NCBI GenBank assembly: GCA_903826865.1
Contig: CAIKGD010000022.1
Coordinates: 1 to 42,101, forward strand
Direction of reading: 5' to 3'
Source of the DNA: an uncultured Verrucomicrobiota bacterium
GTDB lineage: Bacteria > Verrucomicrobiota > Kiritimatiellia > Kiritimatiellales > Tichowtungiaceae
DNA: 42,101 bases
Numbering within the stretch: the first letter of the stretch is position 1; each line of letters opens with the position of its first letter. The notes under the pieces are model-generated. The model had not been told where the DNA came from, did no database searches, and saw only the letters and a list, made by a program, of their open reading frames with translations. Shown in pieces: positions 27,883 to 35,489 of the stretch. A program made the translations under genes and the position numbers.

Positions 27883-29050
27883 CCCTGCCTGTGCCGGGGA
27901 TCACCAGCTTGTAATTTCCCTGCCGGACAGCAAACGCGCCCTCGTGAAATTTGCGCAGGTAGATAGTGCTGTGAGGCGCCTGATCATCCTTTCCGGTGAG
28001 GCAGGGGATGAGGTTGACTCCGTCGAGCGGGCGGGCGGGGTCTGTCGGTGCGCCGGTGAGTGCGGCCATGGTTGCAAAAATATCCAGCGAGCTGACGGGG
28101 AGATCATATTTAATTCCCGAAGGAAGTCGTCCGGGCCACTGCACCGCGAACGGCACGCGGAAGCCGCCCTCCCATACGCTGGACTTTACGCCGCGCAAAG
28201 GAGCATTGTCCGATGCATTGTGTGCCGTAGGGCCGCCGTTGTCGGAAAGAAAGAAAATCAGCGTTTTTTCTTCCAGCCCAAGTTCGCGCACCGTACGGAG
28301 CACGCGGCCGACTCCGTCGTCCACGGCGCTGACCATGGCCGCATACGTCCGCCGGGCCGGATTTTTAATATTTGGAAAACGTGCAAGGTACTCTTCGGAA
28401 GCCTGTAGCGGCGTATGCGGCGCGTTATAGGCGAGATAGAGGAAAAACGGCTTGTCTTTGTTTTTTTCAACAAAACGAACCGCTTCATCGGAAAATTCGT
28501 CGGTCAAATACTTCGTCGTCGTGACCGGTTCATAACCGCGACGGGTTTTGGGCTGATCTTTCGGGAAATAACGGCTTCCGCCTCCCAGAAGGCCGAAGAA
28601 CTCATCAAAACCCCGGCGCATCGGATGCAGGCTCTCATGCGTACCCAGATGCCATTTGCCGACGATGCCGCAATGATAGCCGGCCTTGCCGAGTGAATCG
28701 GCCAGCGTTGTTTCGCTCAACGGGAGTCCGGCGGTTGGATTGCCCGGGTCTTCGGGAGGATTGCGTTCATGTCCGAACCGTTGCGGATAACGGCCTGTAA
28801 GCAGCCCCGCGCGGCTGGGTGAGCAGTAGGAGTAAGTGACGTATCCGCTGGTACACCGTATCCCGTTGGAAGCAATGGAATCAATGTATGGAGTCGGAAT
28901 GTCTTTGCATCCGTTGAAGCCCGTATCGGCATAGCCCATATCGTCGGTCAGAATAATAATCAGATTCGGAGTTTCTGACCGTGCACTCAGCGGATACAGA
29001 CTCAGGCCGAGCAGCGTCGCGGCCGGCAGGGTGAACGTATTCAGATGCAT
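27842..29050 (-). CDS. Sulfatase (FGly type), upstream copy with truncated C-terminus
   Basis: 402 residues. A Sec-type signal peptide (to about 24) is followed by NLIIILTDDMGYAD, the CSPSR motif with C76 as formylglycine precursor, GKWHLG, and FLSDNGG. The body is complete up to AVRQGNYKLVIPG near residue 385, where related sulfatases continue about 50-60 residues with LYDLxxDPxE. Here the frame ends after 14 unrelated residues that are an out-of-phase reading of the next sulfatase's signal sequence. GGGAG lies upstream of the ATG. It would cleave sulfate esters outside the cytoplasm if still functional. Confidence 0.85.
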   Translation of the reverse strand: MHLNTFTLPAATLLGLSLYPLSARSETPNLIIILTDDMGYADTGFNGCKDIPTPYIDSIASNGIRCTSGYVTYSYCSPSRAGLLTGRYPQRFGHERNPPEDPGNPTAGLPLSETTLADSLGKAGYHCGIVGKWHLGTHESLHPMRRGFDEFFGLLGGGSRYFPKDQPKTRRGYEPVTTTKYLTDEFSDEAVRFVEKNKDKPFFLYLAYNAPHTPLQASEEYLARFPNIKNPARRTYAAMVSAVDDGVGRVLRTVRELGLEEKTLIFFLSDNGGPTAHNASDNAPLRGVKSSVWEGGFRVPFAVQWPGRLPSGIKYDLPVSSLDIFATMAALTGAPTDPARPLDGVNLIPCLTGKDDQAPHSTIYLRKFHEGAFAVRQGNYKLVIPGTGRVAGNGIYRLCRSG

Positions 29051-29300
29051 TTAAACTCCCGGTTTGACTTCTATACTGTTCCTGTAGCCATCTCCATCGC
29101 TGCGGCCGAAAACTACAGCTTTAAAATATATGCGGCAATTATTTTTTTAATTTCTAAAAAAACAGCCGGAGTCTGAATTTTTCATTCGCTGCGCCTGCGA
29201 CCCCGCCGCCGTCGACCGGCCCGAAGGCGATCTAATCACCGCAAGTATTCAGGTGGAGCGGGCCGTCCCGGCACGCTTTTACGGTGGAACGCGACCGACT

Positions 29301-29390
29301 GTCCTGAGTTCATCGAAGGACCGGACGCGTTTTCCTCCTGCGGCGGACAAGTATAAGCGTGCTCGGACTTCGGCGAGCTCAGTCGAGCCG
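29301..29390. repeat. Two REP-like units in opposite orientation
   Basis: The minus-strand reading of 29301-29322 (CCTTCGATGAACTCAGGAC) resembles the plus-strand reading of 29361-29390 (ACTTCGGCGAGCTCAGTCGA). Each can fold into a small hairpin. The CTTCGRYGARCTCAG core is like extragenic repeats known from several phyla. Confidence 0.5.
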
Positions 29391-29473
29391 CGATCACGCG
29401 CCACCCAATGCAGGCGGGTTTGTCGTTTAGGAGGGTCGAGTTCCACCTCGCCCGGCCAAAAAACGAAGCGAGG

Positions 29474-29489
29474 TTTCTAAGATTTGGAA
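29474..29489. repeat. Short palindromic motif TTTCTAAGATTTGGAA
   Basis: One base different from the motif at 11621-11636. Lies in the repeat-bearing gap. Confidence 0.5.
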
Positions 29490-29559
29490 GCCGGATGCTT
29501 GAATGCGAGAACTCTGACAACGTAAATGCGAAGGGCAGGACGGGAATACTAAAAAAATA

Positions 29560-29570
29560 GGACTGACACC
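29560..29570 (+). repeat. Left flank 11-mer of the two-gene module
   Basis: GGACTGACACC, 40 bases before the module. Its reverse complement recurs with one change at 30954-30964. Confidence 0.4.
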
Positions 29571-29609
29571 TTATTGGTCGTTGATATGCTCCCGATGGTT
29601 TAACAGGCT

Positions 29610-30164
29610 CTAGTTGCCGGGAATTTGCTGGATTACGGGACAGGGCACTCCGTGCATCTTCGCTGCGCCGCTTTCGACACCACTTGTTCCAGGATTTCCG
29701 GCGACGACAACAAAGTCTCCCATGGCGTTTTTTAGAAACTTAATACGGGTCACCGAAGAAAACGCGATGATGAAGCAACTTAAGTTAGCCCCAAAAAAAG
29801 GTGTGAGAACCCACTTCATGATGGTCACGTTAATCTGGCTGTTTTTTAGCAGGTCTGTCGCCGGAACAACCTCTGTTTGGAAACAAACGTAGTAGATAAC
29901 GGCAAAGGTCAGAATAGAGAATAACGCAACGGGAACCCAATGACATATCATCCAGACTCGGTGCCAGAATCTTATTTTCCCTGCTTTTTCATTAGCTTTG
30001 CCTTTAGCTTCAATCCCTCGCTCGGCAACAATATCCACCTGGCTTTCTAGATCTTCCAATGTTCCGCTCAGAAACTTTTCATAATGGATACGCAATCCAG
30101 AAATGGAAGCAAGGGCGGCGCCAAAAACCGACAAGAGGAGCCCAATAAAGGAAAATATCTCCAT
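29610..30164 (-). CDS. Three-TM membrane protein, second gene of a two-gene module
   Basis: 184 residues, no recognised family. Hydrophobic segments lie at ~3-24 (IFSFIGLLLSVFGAALASISG), ~72-95 and ~115-140, with a charged, probably coiled segment between the first two (LEDLESQVDIVAERGIEAKGKANEKAGK). The C-terminal ~35 residues are polar. It starts six bases after the stop of the upstream gene with AAGGG as binding site, so the pair is translated together. Small membrane proteins paired with a soluble partner are common as toxin or defence effectors; that role is inference. Composition is more AT-rich than the core genes. Confidence 0.6.
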   Translation of the reverse strand: MEIFSFIGLLLSVFGAALASISGLRIHYEKFLSGTLEDLESQVDIVAERGIEAKGKANEKAGKIRFWHRVWMICHWVPVALFSILTFAVIYYVCFQTEVVPATDLLKNSQINVTIMKWVLTPFFGANLSCFIIAFSSVTRIKFLKNAMGDFVVVAGNPGTSGVESGAAKMHGVPCPVIQQIPGN

Positions 30165-30170
30165 AAGGTG

Positions 30171-30761
30171 CTACCCTTCTAAGGCTGGCAGGCAATTCCA
30201 TATGCCGTTAAAATGCGCTTGAGCCACCTTTGCGTGAACTGGGCTGTTCATATAAACTTTTGCTTTAATTTCCTCCGCAGGTGTAGTTTCTGTTAGTACC
30301 CCATGATACTCCTCATCACGGAGCATTTTCCCATCACATACGATGAGATGCGTCACTTTTGCGCCATCAACAGTTCTTCCTCGCTTGATCTCAACTGGCA
30401 ACCCAGCTTTTTTTAACTCAAGCAATATCGGCGGGACACTTTCGGCATCTACCAATATAAATCGTGCGGAGCCTTTGCCAACGTTTTTGATCCGCTGAAG
30501 CGCAGCAATAAAGGGATCTTTCAAGACACCAAGAAACTGCTCAACACATTTTCCTGTAAGAACCTCCATTGAGCGCAATGTCCGTTGCAACATAATGTCC
30601 GTTAAAAAAAGTGCATCAACATATGAATCGTTTCTCAACGGTTCATTGTTTTTATGCTCGGAATATCCAAGTAACGCCTGCCGCATTGCGGGGCCGTAGT
30701 ATTCATCGCCATGTTGGTTGTACGAATCAATGGCCTGTTTGATCGTAAGCTTGTCGCTCAT
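30171..30761 (-). CDS. Soluble protein with possible degenerate PLD-like fold, first gene of a two-gene module
   Basis: 196 residues without membrane segments. A helical N-terminus is followed by alternating strands and helices: MEVLTGKCVEQFLGVL, ARFILVDAESVPPILLEL, then VTHLIVCDGKMLRDEE (136-151) and KAKVYMNSPVHAKVAQAHFNGIW near the end. The H-x(4)-D core and terminal FxxxW pattern recall degenerate phospholipase-D-like sensor domains, but a full HxK motif is missing, so the fold is a guess. GGAGGGAG gives a strong binding site. Transcribed with the three-TM gene. Confidence 0.55.
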   Translation of the reverse strand: MSDKLTIKQAIDSYNQHGDEYYGPAMRQALLGYSEHKNNEPLRNDSYVDALFLTDIMLQRTLRSMEVLTGKCVEQFLGVLKDPFIAALQRIKNVGKGSARFILVDAESVPPILLELKKAGLPVEIKRGRTVDGAKVTHLIVCDGKMLRDEEYHGVLTETTPAEEIKAKVYMNSPVHAKVAQAHFNGIWNCLPALEG

Positions 30762-30953
30762 GCTCTCCCTCCTCGGATGCGCGCAAAAATTAACGCACCA
30801 CTCAATTTTTACCTATCAAATTCACATACGGAAATATTCTTATTTTTCTTATTACCAGAGTTCCTGTGTGGTTAAAGGTGTCCACTTATAGGGGTTTTTT
30901 CTCTTCTTTGGGAAGGAAATTCTAAAAGAGATTATATGTCGGAAAAAAGTGGG

Positions 30954-30964
30954 GGTATCAGTCC
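30954..30964 (-). repeat. Right flank 11-mer of the two-gene module
   Basis: Reverse complement GGACTGATACC differs by one base from the left flank at 29560-29570. The interval 30762-31012 around it is AT-rich and otherwise empty apart from likely promoter sequence of the module. Confidence 0.4.
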
Positions 30965-31012
30965 GAAAAAGAGTTTGTCCAATTATTTAGTATTTCGGGT
31001 TTATATTACTCG

Positions 31013-32269
31013 TTACTTCCGAATCTGCCCTGAGCCGGAGATGACGTATTTATAGGTGGTCAGTTCTTCGAGTCCCATGGGGCCGCGGGCGTGGAGCTTG
31101 TCGGTGCTGATTCCAATCTCTGCGCCCATGCCGAATTCGCCGCCGTCGGTGAAGCGGGTCGAGGCGTTGACATAAACGGTGGCGGAATCAACCTGCGACA
31201 AAAACCGTTTCGCGGCTTTTTCGTCGGTGGTGACGATGGCGTCGGAGTGCTGCGAGCCGTAGGTGTTGATGTGTTCAATCGCGGCCTGCACGCTGTCGAC
31301 GACGCGGACGGCGAGGATCATGTCGAGATATTCGGCGTACCAGTCTTCTTCGGTGGCGGGTTTTACTGCGGCGTCAAATTTCTGTACGGCTTCGTCGCCG
31401 CGCAGTTCCACGCCGAGCTGTTTGAAGCGGGCAATCATGCGGGGCAAGAAGGCGTCTGCAACGTCTTTGTGGACGAGCAGTGTTTCCATGGCGTTGCAGA
31501 CGCCGGGGCGCTGGCACTTGGCATTTTCGGCGATGGCGAGCGCCATATCAATGTCGGCTTTGGCATCCACGAACGTATGGCAGACGCCTTTGTAGTGCTT
31601 GATGACAGGCACCCACGCCATTTCGGTGACGGCTTTGATGAGGCTTTCGCCGCCGCGGGGCATAATCAGATCAATTTTGCCGACCATTTGCGCCAGTTCG
31701 CGCACGGCGTCACGGTCGGTGGTTTCGACCAGCTGAATGGCGTCGGCGGGCATTTTCTTTTTCTTGCCGCCGTCGCGCAGAGCTTTGGCGATGGCCGCGT
31801 TGGAATACATGGCTTCCTTGCCGCCGCGCAGGATGACAGCGTTGGCGGTTTTAAAGCAGAGCGATGCGGCCTCGGCGGTAACGTTGGGGCGCGATTCAAA
31901 AATGATGGCTATTACGCCGATCGGCACGCGCACTTTTTTGATGACCAGTCCGTTGGGGCGCTGGATGGTACTGAGCTTTTTGCTGACGGGATCTTTGAGG
32001 GCGGCGACTTCGCGCAGGCCTTTGATCATGCCGTCGATACGGGCATCGGTCAGCGTCAGGCGATCTAGCAGGGCGGCGGAGAGTCCTGCTTCGCGTCCGG
32101 CGGCGAGATCTTTGGCGTTGGCTTCCTGAATTAAGCCTTTCTGCAAACCGATTTCGTCGGCCATCGCTTCCAGGATGGCGTTTTTCTTTTTGGACGAAAG
32201 CCTCGCCAGTTCGCGCGACGCGTGAACGGCTTTTCCGCCCATCGAAATCATATCATCATGTAAGCTCAT
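31013..32269 (-). CDS. proA: Gamma-glutamyl phosphate reductase
   Basis: Second step of proline synthesis: reduces glutamyl-5-phosphate with NADPH. 418 residues, normal length. The aldehyde-dehydrogenase-like fold shows IGVIAIIFESRPNVT, the catalytic cysteine in CQRPGVCNAMETLLVH, and the C-terminal DGGEFGMGAEIGISTDKLHARGP. It follows proB by nine bases on the same strand with AGGAG before the ATG. Confidence 0.96.
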   Translation of the reverse strand: MSLHDDMISMGGKAVHASRELARLSSKKKNAILEAMADEIGLQKGLIQEANAKDLAAGREAGLSAALLDRLTLTDARIDGMIKGLREVAALKDPVSKKLSTIQRPNGLVIKKVRVPIGVIAIIFESRPNVTAEAASLCFKTANAVILRGGKEAMYSNAAIAKALRDGGKKKKMPADAIQLVETTDRDAVRELAQMVGKIDLIMPRGGESLIKAVTEMAWVPVIKHYKGVCHTFVDAKADIDMALAIAENAKCQRPGVCNAMETLLVHKDVADAFLPRMIARFKQLGVELRGDEAVQKFDAAVKPATEEDWYAEYLDMILAVRVVDSVQAAIEHINTYGSQHSDAIVTTDEKAAKRFLSQVDSATVYVNASTRFTDGGEFGMGAEIGISTDKLHARGPMGLEELTTYKYVISGSGQIRK

Positions 32270-32278
32270 GGTAGGCTC

Positions 32279-33058
32279 CTATCTCGACACAATTAAAGTG
32301 CCGGTATCGCCGCCGCTCAGGATAGTTTGAATAATGCCGTCGGTCCGGCCGTCGGCGATAACAACAGGGATGTTGGCGGCGGCGGCTTTTCCAGCAGACA
32401 TGAGTTTGGATTTCATTCCGCCGGTGGAGAGTTCGCCATTTTTGCCTTTATCGAGCGCGAGAATATCATCCGATACCTGTTCGACAAAAGGTACGCGCTG
32501 TCCGTCGTCGTCTTTGAGTCCGTCGGTGGTGGAAAGCAGAATCAGTGCATCGGCGCTGACGAGAATGGAAACCAGTGCGGCGAGCAGGTCGTTGTCGCCG
32601 AATTTAATTTCTTCGGTGGCGACGGTATCGTTTTCGTTGATGACGGGCACGATGCGGTGGGTAATCAGGTTCAGCAGCGTGTTCTGCGCGTTGGTGCGGC
32701 GCTCCCCGTTCTGAAAAATGTCATTGGTCAGCAGAATCTGGCCGACTTTGATATGTTTCAATCCGAAGAGATGGCTGTAGAGGCTCATCAGGCGGGTCTG
32801 TCCGACGGCGGCGGCCATCTGGAGGTCGGGCAGAGCGGTGGGGCGTTTGGCCATACCGAGCGCCTCAATGCCGGCGGCGATGGCGCCGGAAGAGACGAGG
32901 ATCATTTCGCATCCGGCGTCGTGCGACCGGGCGATATCGGAAACCAGCGCATGGATGCGTTCATGGTCGGGCTTGCCGGTGGAGTCCACCAGTACACGGC
33001 TGCCGACCTTGACGACGATCCGTTTGGCCTTCTTGAGTCTGTTGCGTGTCTCTTTCAT
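32279..33058 (-). CDS. proB: Glutamate 5-kinase without PUA domain
   Basis: First step of proline synthesis: phosphorylates glutamate. The amino-acid-kinase fold is complete (KRIVVKVGSRVLVD, SSGAIAAG, INENDTV, FGDNDLLAALV, GTGGM-like STGGMKSKLMSAGKA). At 259 residues it lacks the C-terminal PUA domain of the ~367-residue E. coli enzyme; short forms are known. The ATG at 33058 is preferred: it gives the usual opening MKETRNRLKKAKRIVVKVGS, whereas the ATG at 33073 overlaps the -10 element. No Shine-Dalgarno sequence precedes it. Forms an operon with proA. Confidence 0.92.
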   Translation of the reverse strand: MKETRNRLKKAKRIVVKVGSRVLVDSTGKPDHERIHALVSDIARSHDAGCEMILVSSGAIAAGIEALGMAKRPTALPDLQMAAAVGQTRLMSLYSHLFGLKHIKVGQILLTNDIFQNGERRTNAQNTLLNLITHRIVPVINENDTVATEEIKFGDNDLLAALVSILVSADALILLSTTDGLKDDDGQRVPFVEQVSDDILALDKGKNGELSTGGMKSKLMSAGKAAAANIPVVIADGRTDGIIQTILSGGDTGTLIVSR

Positions 33059-33071
33059 AAGTGAGAGGCGC

Positions 33072-33099
33072 ATTATGTACAGGAATCGCCCGCTGGAAA
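33072..33099 (-). promoter_or_regulatory. Promoter of proBA
   Basis: On the minus strand TTTCCA (33099-33094) and CATAAT (33077-33072) are 16 bases apart. The proB ATG at 33058 is 13 bases past the -10, leaving a leader of only a few bases. Confidence 0.5.
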
Positions 33100-33129
33100 C
33101 ACAAAAAAGCGGGCGGATTCCGGGTATTC

Positions 33130-33203
33130 GTTATTTGTTATTGGCTGTTTTGGGGGAGAAGAACCCGCCAGTCGCGAATATCCAATAACCAATAACAAAT
33201 AAC
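33130..33203. repeat. Inverted repeat of GTTATT units between proB and rsmD
   Basis: GTTATTTGTTATTGG (33130-33144) and CCAATAACAAATAAC (33189-33203) are perfect 15-base reverse complements around 44 bases; CCAATAACCAATAAC units continue inward on the right. It is the same construction as the repeats at 9645/10060 and 17050-17117: quasi-tandem short units in an inverted pair. Confidence 0.75.
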
Positions 33204-33241
33204 ATTTCTCAGGCAGAGCGGATGCGCTAGCCTGCAAAACG

Positions 33242-33781
33242 ATGCGGATAATCAGCGGAATTTTAAGAGGGCGGACATTCGATGTTCCGAAGGACGGGAT
33301 GCGTCCGACGATGGAGCGCGCGCGCGAAGCGGTTTTTTCGTCGCTGGCGGCGCGGGTGCCGGGTGCGCGGGTGCTTGATCTGTTCGCCGGTTCGGGCGGG
33401 CTGGGGCTGGAGGCGTGGAGCCGCGGCGCGGCAAGCGTTACCGCCGTAGAACAGGTTTCTAAATATTGGAAAATTCTGGAGGCGAATTTTCAAGCGCTGA
33501 CCGGCGACCCGGATCTCGGAAGCTGGCAGGCGGTTCAAGCGGATGTTTACGGCTTCCTGAAGCGCGGCGCGGGGCCGTTCGATCTGATTTTCGCCGATCC
33601 GCCCTACGATGAGGCCGATCTGCCGAAGTTGCTGGAGGCCGCCGGCGGTGCGCTGGCACCGGACGGGTTATTGGTATTTGAAATGCGTTCGCACGGGGCT
33701 GTTAAAGTTCCCGAACCGTGGAAACTGTTGAAGGAAAAGCAGTACGGCGGAACGCGCATGCTGTACTTAGGGTTGCAATAA
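33242..33781 (+). CDS. rsmD: 16S rRNA (guanine-966-N2)-methyltransferase
   Basis: 179 residues, standard for RsmD. Opening MRIISGILRGRTFDVPKDG and RPTMERAREAVFSSL are family hallmarks; SAM binding is at LDLFAGSGGLGLEAWSRGA and the catalytic motif is FADPPYDEADL. Methylates the small-subunit rRNA during assembly. No clear Shine-Dalgarno sequence is present. A palindromic TTTCTAA/TTGGAAAA motif is embedded in the frame at VSKYWKI. The end overlaps the convergent gene by 15 bases. coaD, its usual partner, is 1.7 kb away with two secreted-protein genes between. Confidence 0.93.
   Translation: MRIISGILRGRTFDVPKDGMRPTMERAREAVFSSLAARVPGARVLDLFAGSGGLGLEAWSRGAASVTAVEQVSKYWKILEANFQALTGDPDLGSWQAVQADVYGFLKRGAGPFDLIFADPPYDEADLPKLLEAAGGALAPDGLLVFEMRSHGAVKVPEPWKLLKEKQYGGTRMLYLGLQ
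33456..33473. repeat. TTTCTAA/TTGGAA motif inside rsmD
   Basis: TTTCTAAATATTGGAAAA, close to the motifs at 11621 and 29474 but within the coding frame. Confidence 0.4.
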
Positions 33782-34144
33782 GGATGTGTCGATCCAGACC
33801 GCATAAATGCGGTTATCGCGCAAATCCTGATCGTTCAGCTCGATGCGGGTGACCCGTCCGGTAAAAGAGCTTTTCATGCCTTTTTCGCGTCCGCTTTCTA
33901 TGCCTTGGAAATAGCAGAGATAGAGAGTGTTTGAGTCCTGCGACTTAAAGAGATAATGGGGCTGACCTTGCCGGTCGGTCTGGACGCCCTCATAGACGGC
34001 GGCTATTTCCACTGTCCGATTGATGACTGACTCGTCGGCGCGCAGTGCCGCAGTCATTTGCGTCCGGCTCATAACCGGCTCTTCCGCCGCCACTGCTGCC
34101 GCGAGTCCGCAGAACAGAATGAGGATATTAATTTTATTGTTCAT
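33767..34144 (-). CDS. Small secreted hypothetical protein
   Basis: 125 residues with a signal peptide (INILILFCGLAAAVAAEE, cleavage near residue 20). The mature part is beta-rich and ends SLLQP; the family is not recognised. Its start overlaps the M28 peptidase stop by 11 bases, so the two are co-transcribed, and its 3' end overlaps rsmD. A role tied to the peptidase is possible but unsupported. Confidence 0.7.
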   Translation of the reverse strand: MNNKINILILFCGLAAAVAAEEPVMSRTQMTAALRADESVINRTVEIAAVYEGVQTDRQGQPHYLFKSQDSNTLYLCYFQGIESGREKGMKSSFTGRVTRIELNDQDLRDNRIYAVWIDTSLLQP

Positions 34145-35369
34145 AGAGATGCTCCACCCGGTAAAAGCGCTGGCTGACTGTTCCGACCTGATCGGTGATG
34201 CTGAGAGTTGTCCAGCCGGAGAAATTGGTTATGAAACAAAGCGGGTGCCAGCCGTTGGTATCCCTTAGATTGCCGGTGTATTCAATCCGGTAAATGGAGC
34301 CGGACGGCGCGCCCCACGAAAAAACGGTTTCACCGCGGTCTGCGCGGACGTCCGGCAGCGTCAGCGTGGCGGGCAGAATGATGCCGGCCTGTTCGCAGCA
34401 GTAGGCGGCTACTCCGCGGGTCAGTTCGACGGCGTAATCGTAGTCGATATAACCGTCACTGTTAATGGAATCGCCGGTCTTGTGATAGAAGGGGTTGCTT
34501 CCATAGGAGTATTCGATCAGCAGACAGGCGTCCATGCCGCGTGAATAGAAGGGCTGATGATCACTTGCCGTAACGACACCGCTGTTGTAAGGACGGACGG
34601 ATGTGTAGTTTCTTAAAGCATCACTGAGTCCGATTCGAACGGGTGCTGCAGTTGAGGAACTGCCGCCGCGAATGCGTGCTTCGTTGTGATTGGAGTTTGT
34701 AGGGTTATAGGCAATCATGTCCAGGCTGATCATGCCGCGCACGGCGGAACGCTGGATGAGATTGGTCAGAACCGGATTGGTGGTGGTGCAGGTGTCGACA
34801 AAGTGCCATGAGCCTTGAAGTGTTTTTTCTTCAGCGTCGAAAGCGATGTACATGAGGTTGTCGCGGAAGGTGTAGCGGCTGAGTACGCGTGCCACTTCCA
34901 GCACACCCGCCGTACCGCTGGCGTTATCGTCCGCTCCGGGGCTTTGCTGCTCCTGCTGTCCTTCATCGACCGAATCATAATGCCCGCCGATGATATACCA
35001 GCCTGCATTGGTGGCGGCTCCGTACTGAATGGCGACTACGTTGTTGCAGTTGGTGTAGGTATAGGCAGGTGCACCATACGTTTTTGTGAACCAAAAGGGA
35101 TCCAGTGACGTGTGAAGTCCAAATTCCTCAAAACGGGTGCGGATATAATCCCGGGCGGCATCGTGCTGAAAAGCGGGAACGCGCAGTATGTTCGCATCGA
35201 GGTCGCCGGTGAAGCCGCGGTTCTGCCCGGCGCTGATAAACAGATTGGCATGGGTCTGCTGAAAATTCTGCCGGTTAATCTGTGCGACAACTTCTCCAAT
35301 GGTAAGACCGCAAACCGGCTGGGCCAGTAAAAGAAAAAATCCTGCCTGTAAAAACCATATTGTTCTCAC
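34134..35369 (-). CDS. Secreted M28-family zinc aminopeptidase
   Basis: 411 residues. A signal peptide (to about 21) is followed by an M28 domain with the zinc ligands in GGHYDSV, GADDNASGTAGVLE, AFDAEEKTLQGS, SLDMIAY and, at the end, EYSYGSNPFYHKTGD. The last ~65 residues form a beta-rich C-terminal module ending in QRFYRVEHL, a tail style often seen in secreted PVC proteins. It should release amino acids from peptides outside the inner membrane. First gene of a two-gene unit. Confidence 0.88.
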   Translation of the reverse strand: MRTIWFLQAGFFLLLAQPVCGLTIGEVVAQINRQNFQQTHANLFISAGQNRGFTGDLDANILRVPAFQHDAARDYIRTRFEEFGLHTSLDPFWFTKTYGAPAYTYTNCNNVVAIQYGAATNAGWYIIGGHYDSVDEGQQEQQSPGADDNASGTAGVLEVARVLSRYTFRDNLMYIAFDAEEKTLQGSWHFVDTCTTTNPVLTNLIQRSAVRGMISLDMIAYNPTNSNHNEARIRGGSSSTAAPVRIGLSDALRNYTSVRPYNSGVVTASDHQPFYSRGMDACLLIEYSYGSNPFYHKTGDSINSDGYIDYDYAVELTRGVAAYCCEQAGIILPATLTLPDVRADRGETVFSWGAPSGSIYRIEYTGNLRDTNGWHPLCFITNFSGWTTLSITDQVGTVSQRFYRVEHLYEQ

Positions 35370-35453
35370 GATCCATTAAGAATATCGGGATGAAACCGGA
35401 ATGCACAGCGTTTTTTAGACGGCCGGAGCAGGAATAAGGAAAAATTCAAAAGA

Positions 35454-35482
35454 TTGCCTTTGGAGACTGTTCGCACTACATT
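35454..35482 (+). promoter_or_regulatory. Promoter of coaD
   Basis: TTGCCT (35454-35459) and TACATT (35477-35482) are 17 bases apart, and the ATG is only seven bases later, so the mRNA would start at or next to the ATG. Confidence 0.5.
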
Positions 35483-35489
35483 CCGGCGC

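Larger units (their letters stand above)
29051..29609. other. Gene-free, repeat-bearing gap
   Basis: About 560 bases with no supportable gene. It holds a pair of inverted REP-like units (29301-29322, 29361-29390), a near-inverted pair GGTGGAACGCGACC and GGTCGAGTTCCACC around them, a TTTCTAAGATTTGGAA motif (29474-29489) and GGACTGACACC at 29560. Open frames across the middle are translations of these repeats. It marks the boundary between the sulfatase region and the two-gene module. Confidence 0.55.

Noticed and set aside
29236-29520. Minus-strand 94-codon frame in the repeat-bearing gap
   Set aside because: It translates REP-like repeats, lacks a binding site and has low-information composition.
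33205-33233. Promoter TTTCTC / TAGCCT before rsmD
   Set aside because: Only three of six positions match in each box, so it cannot be supported despite the 17-base spacing.
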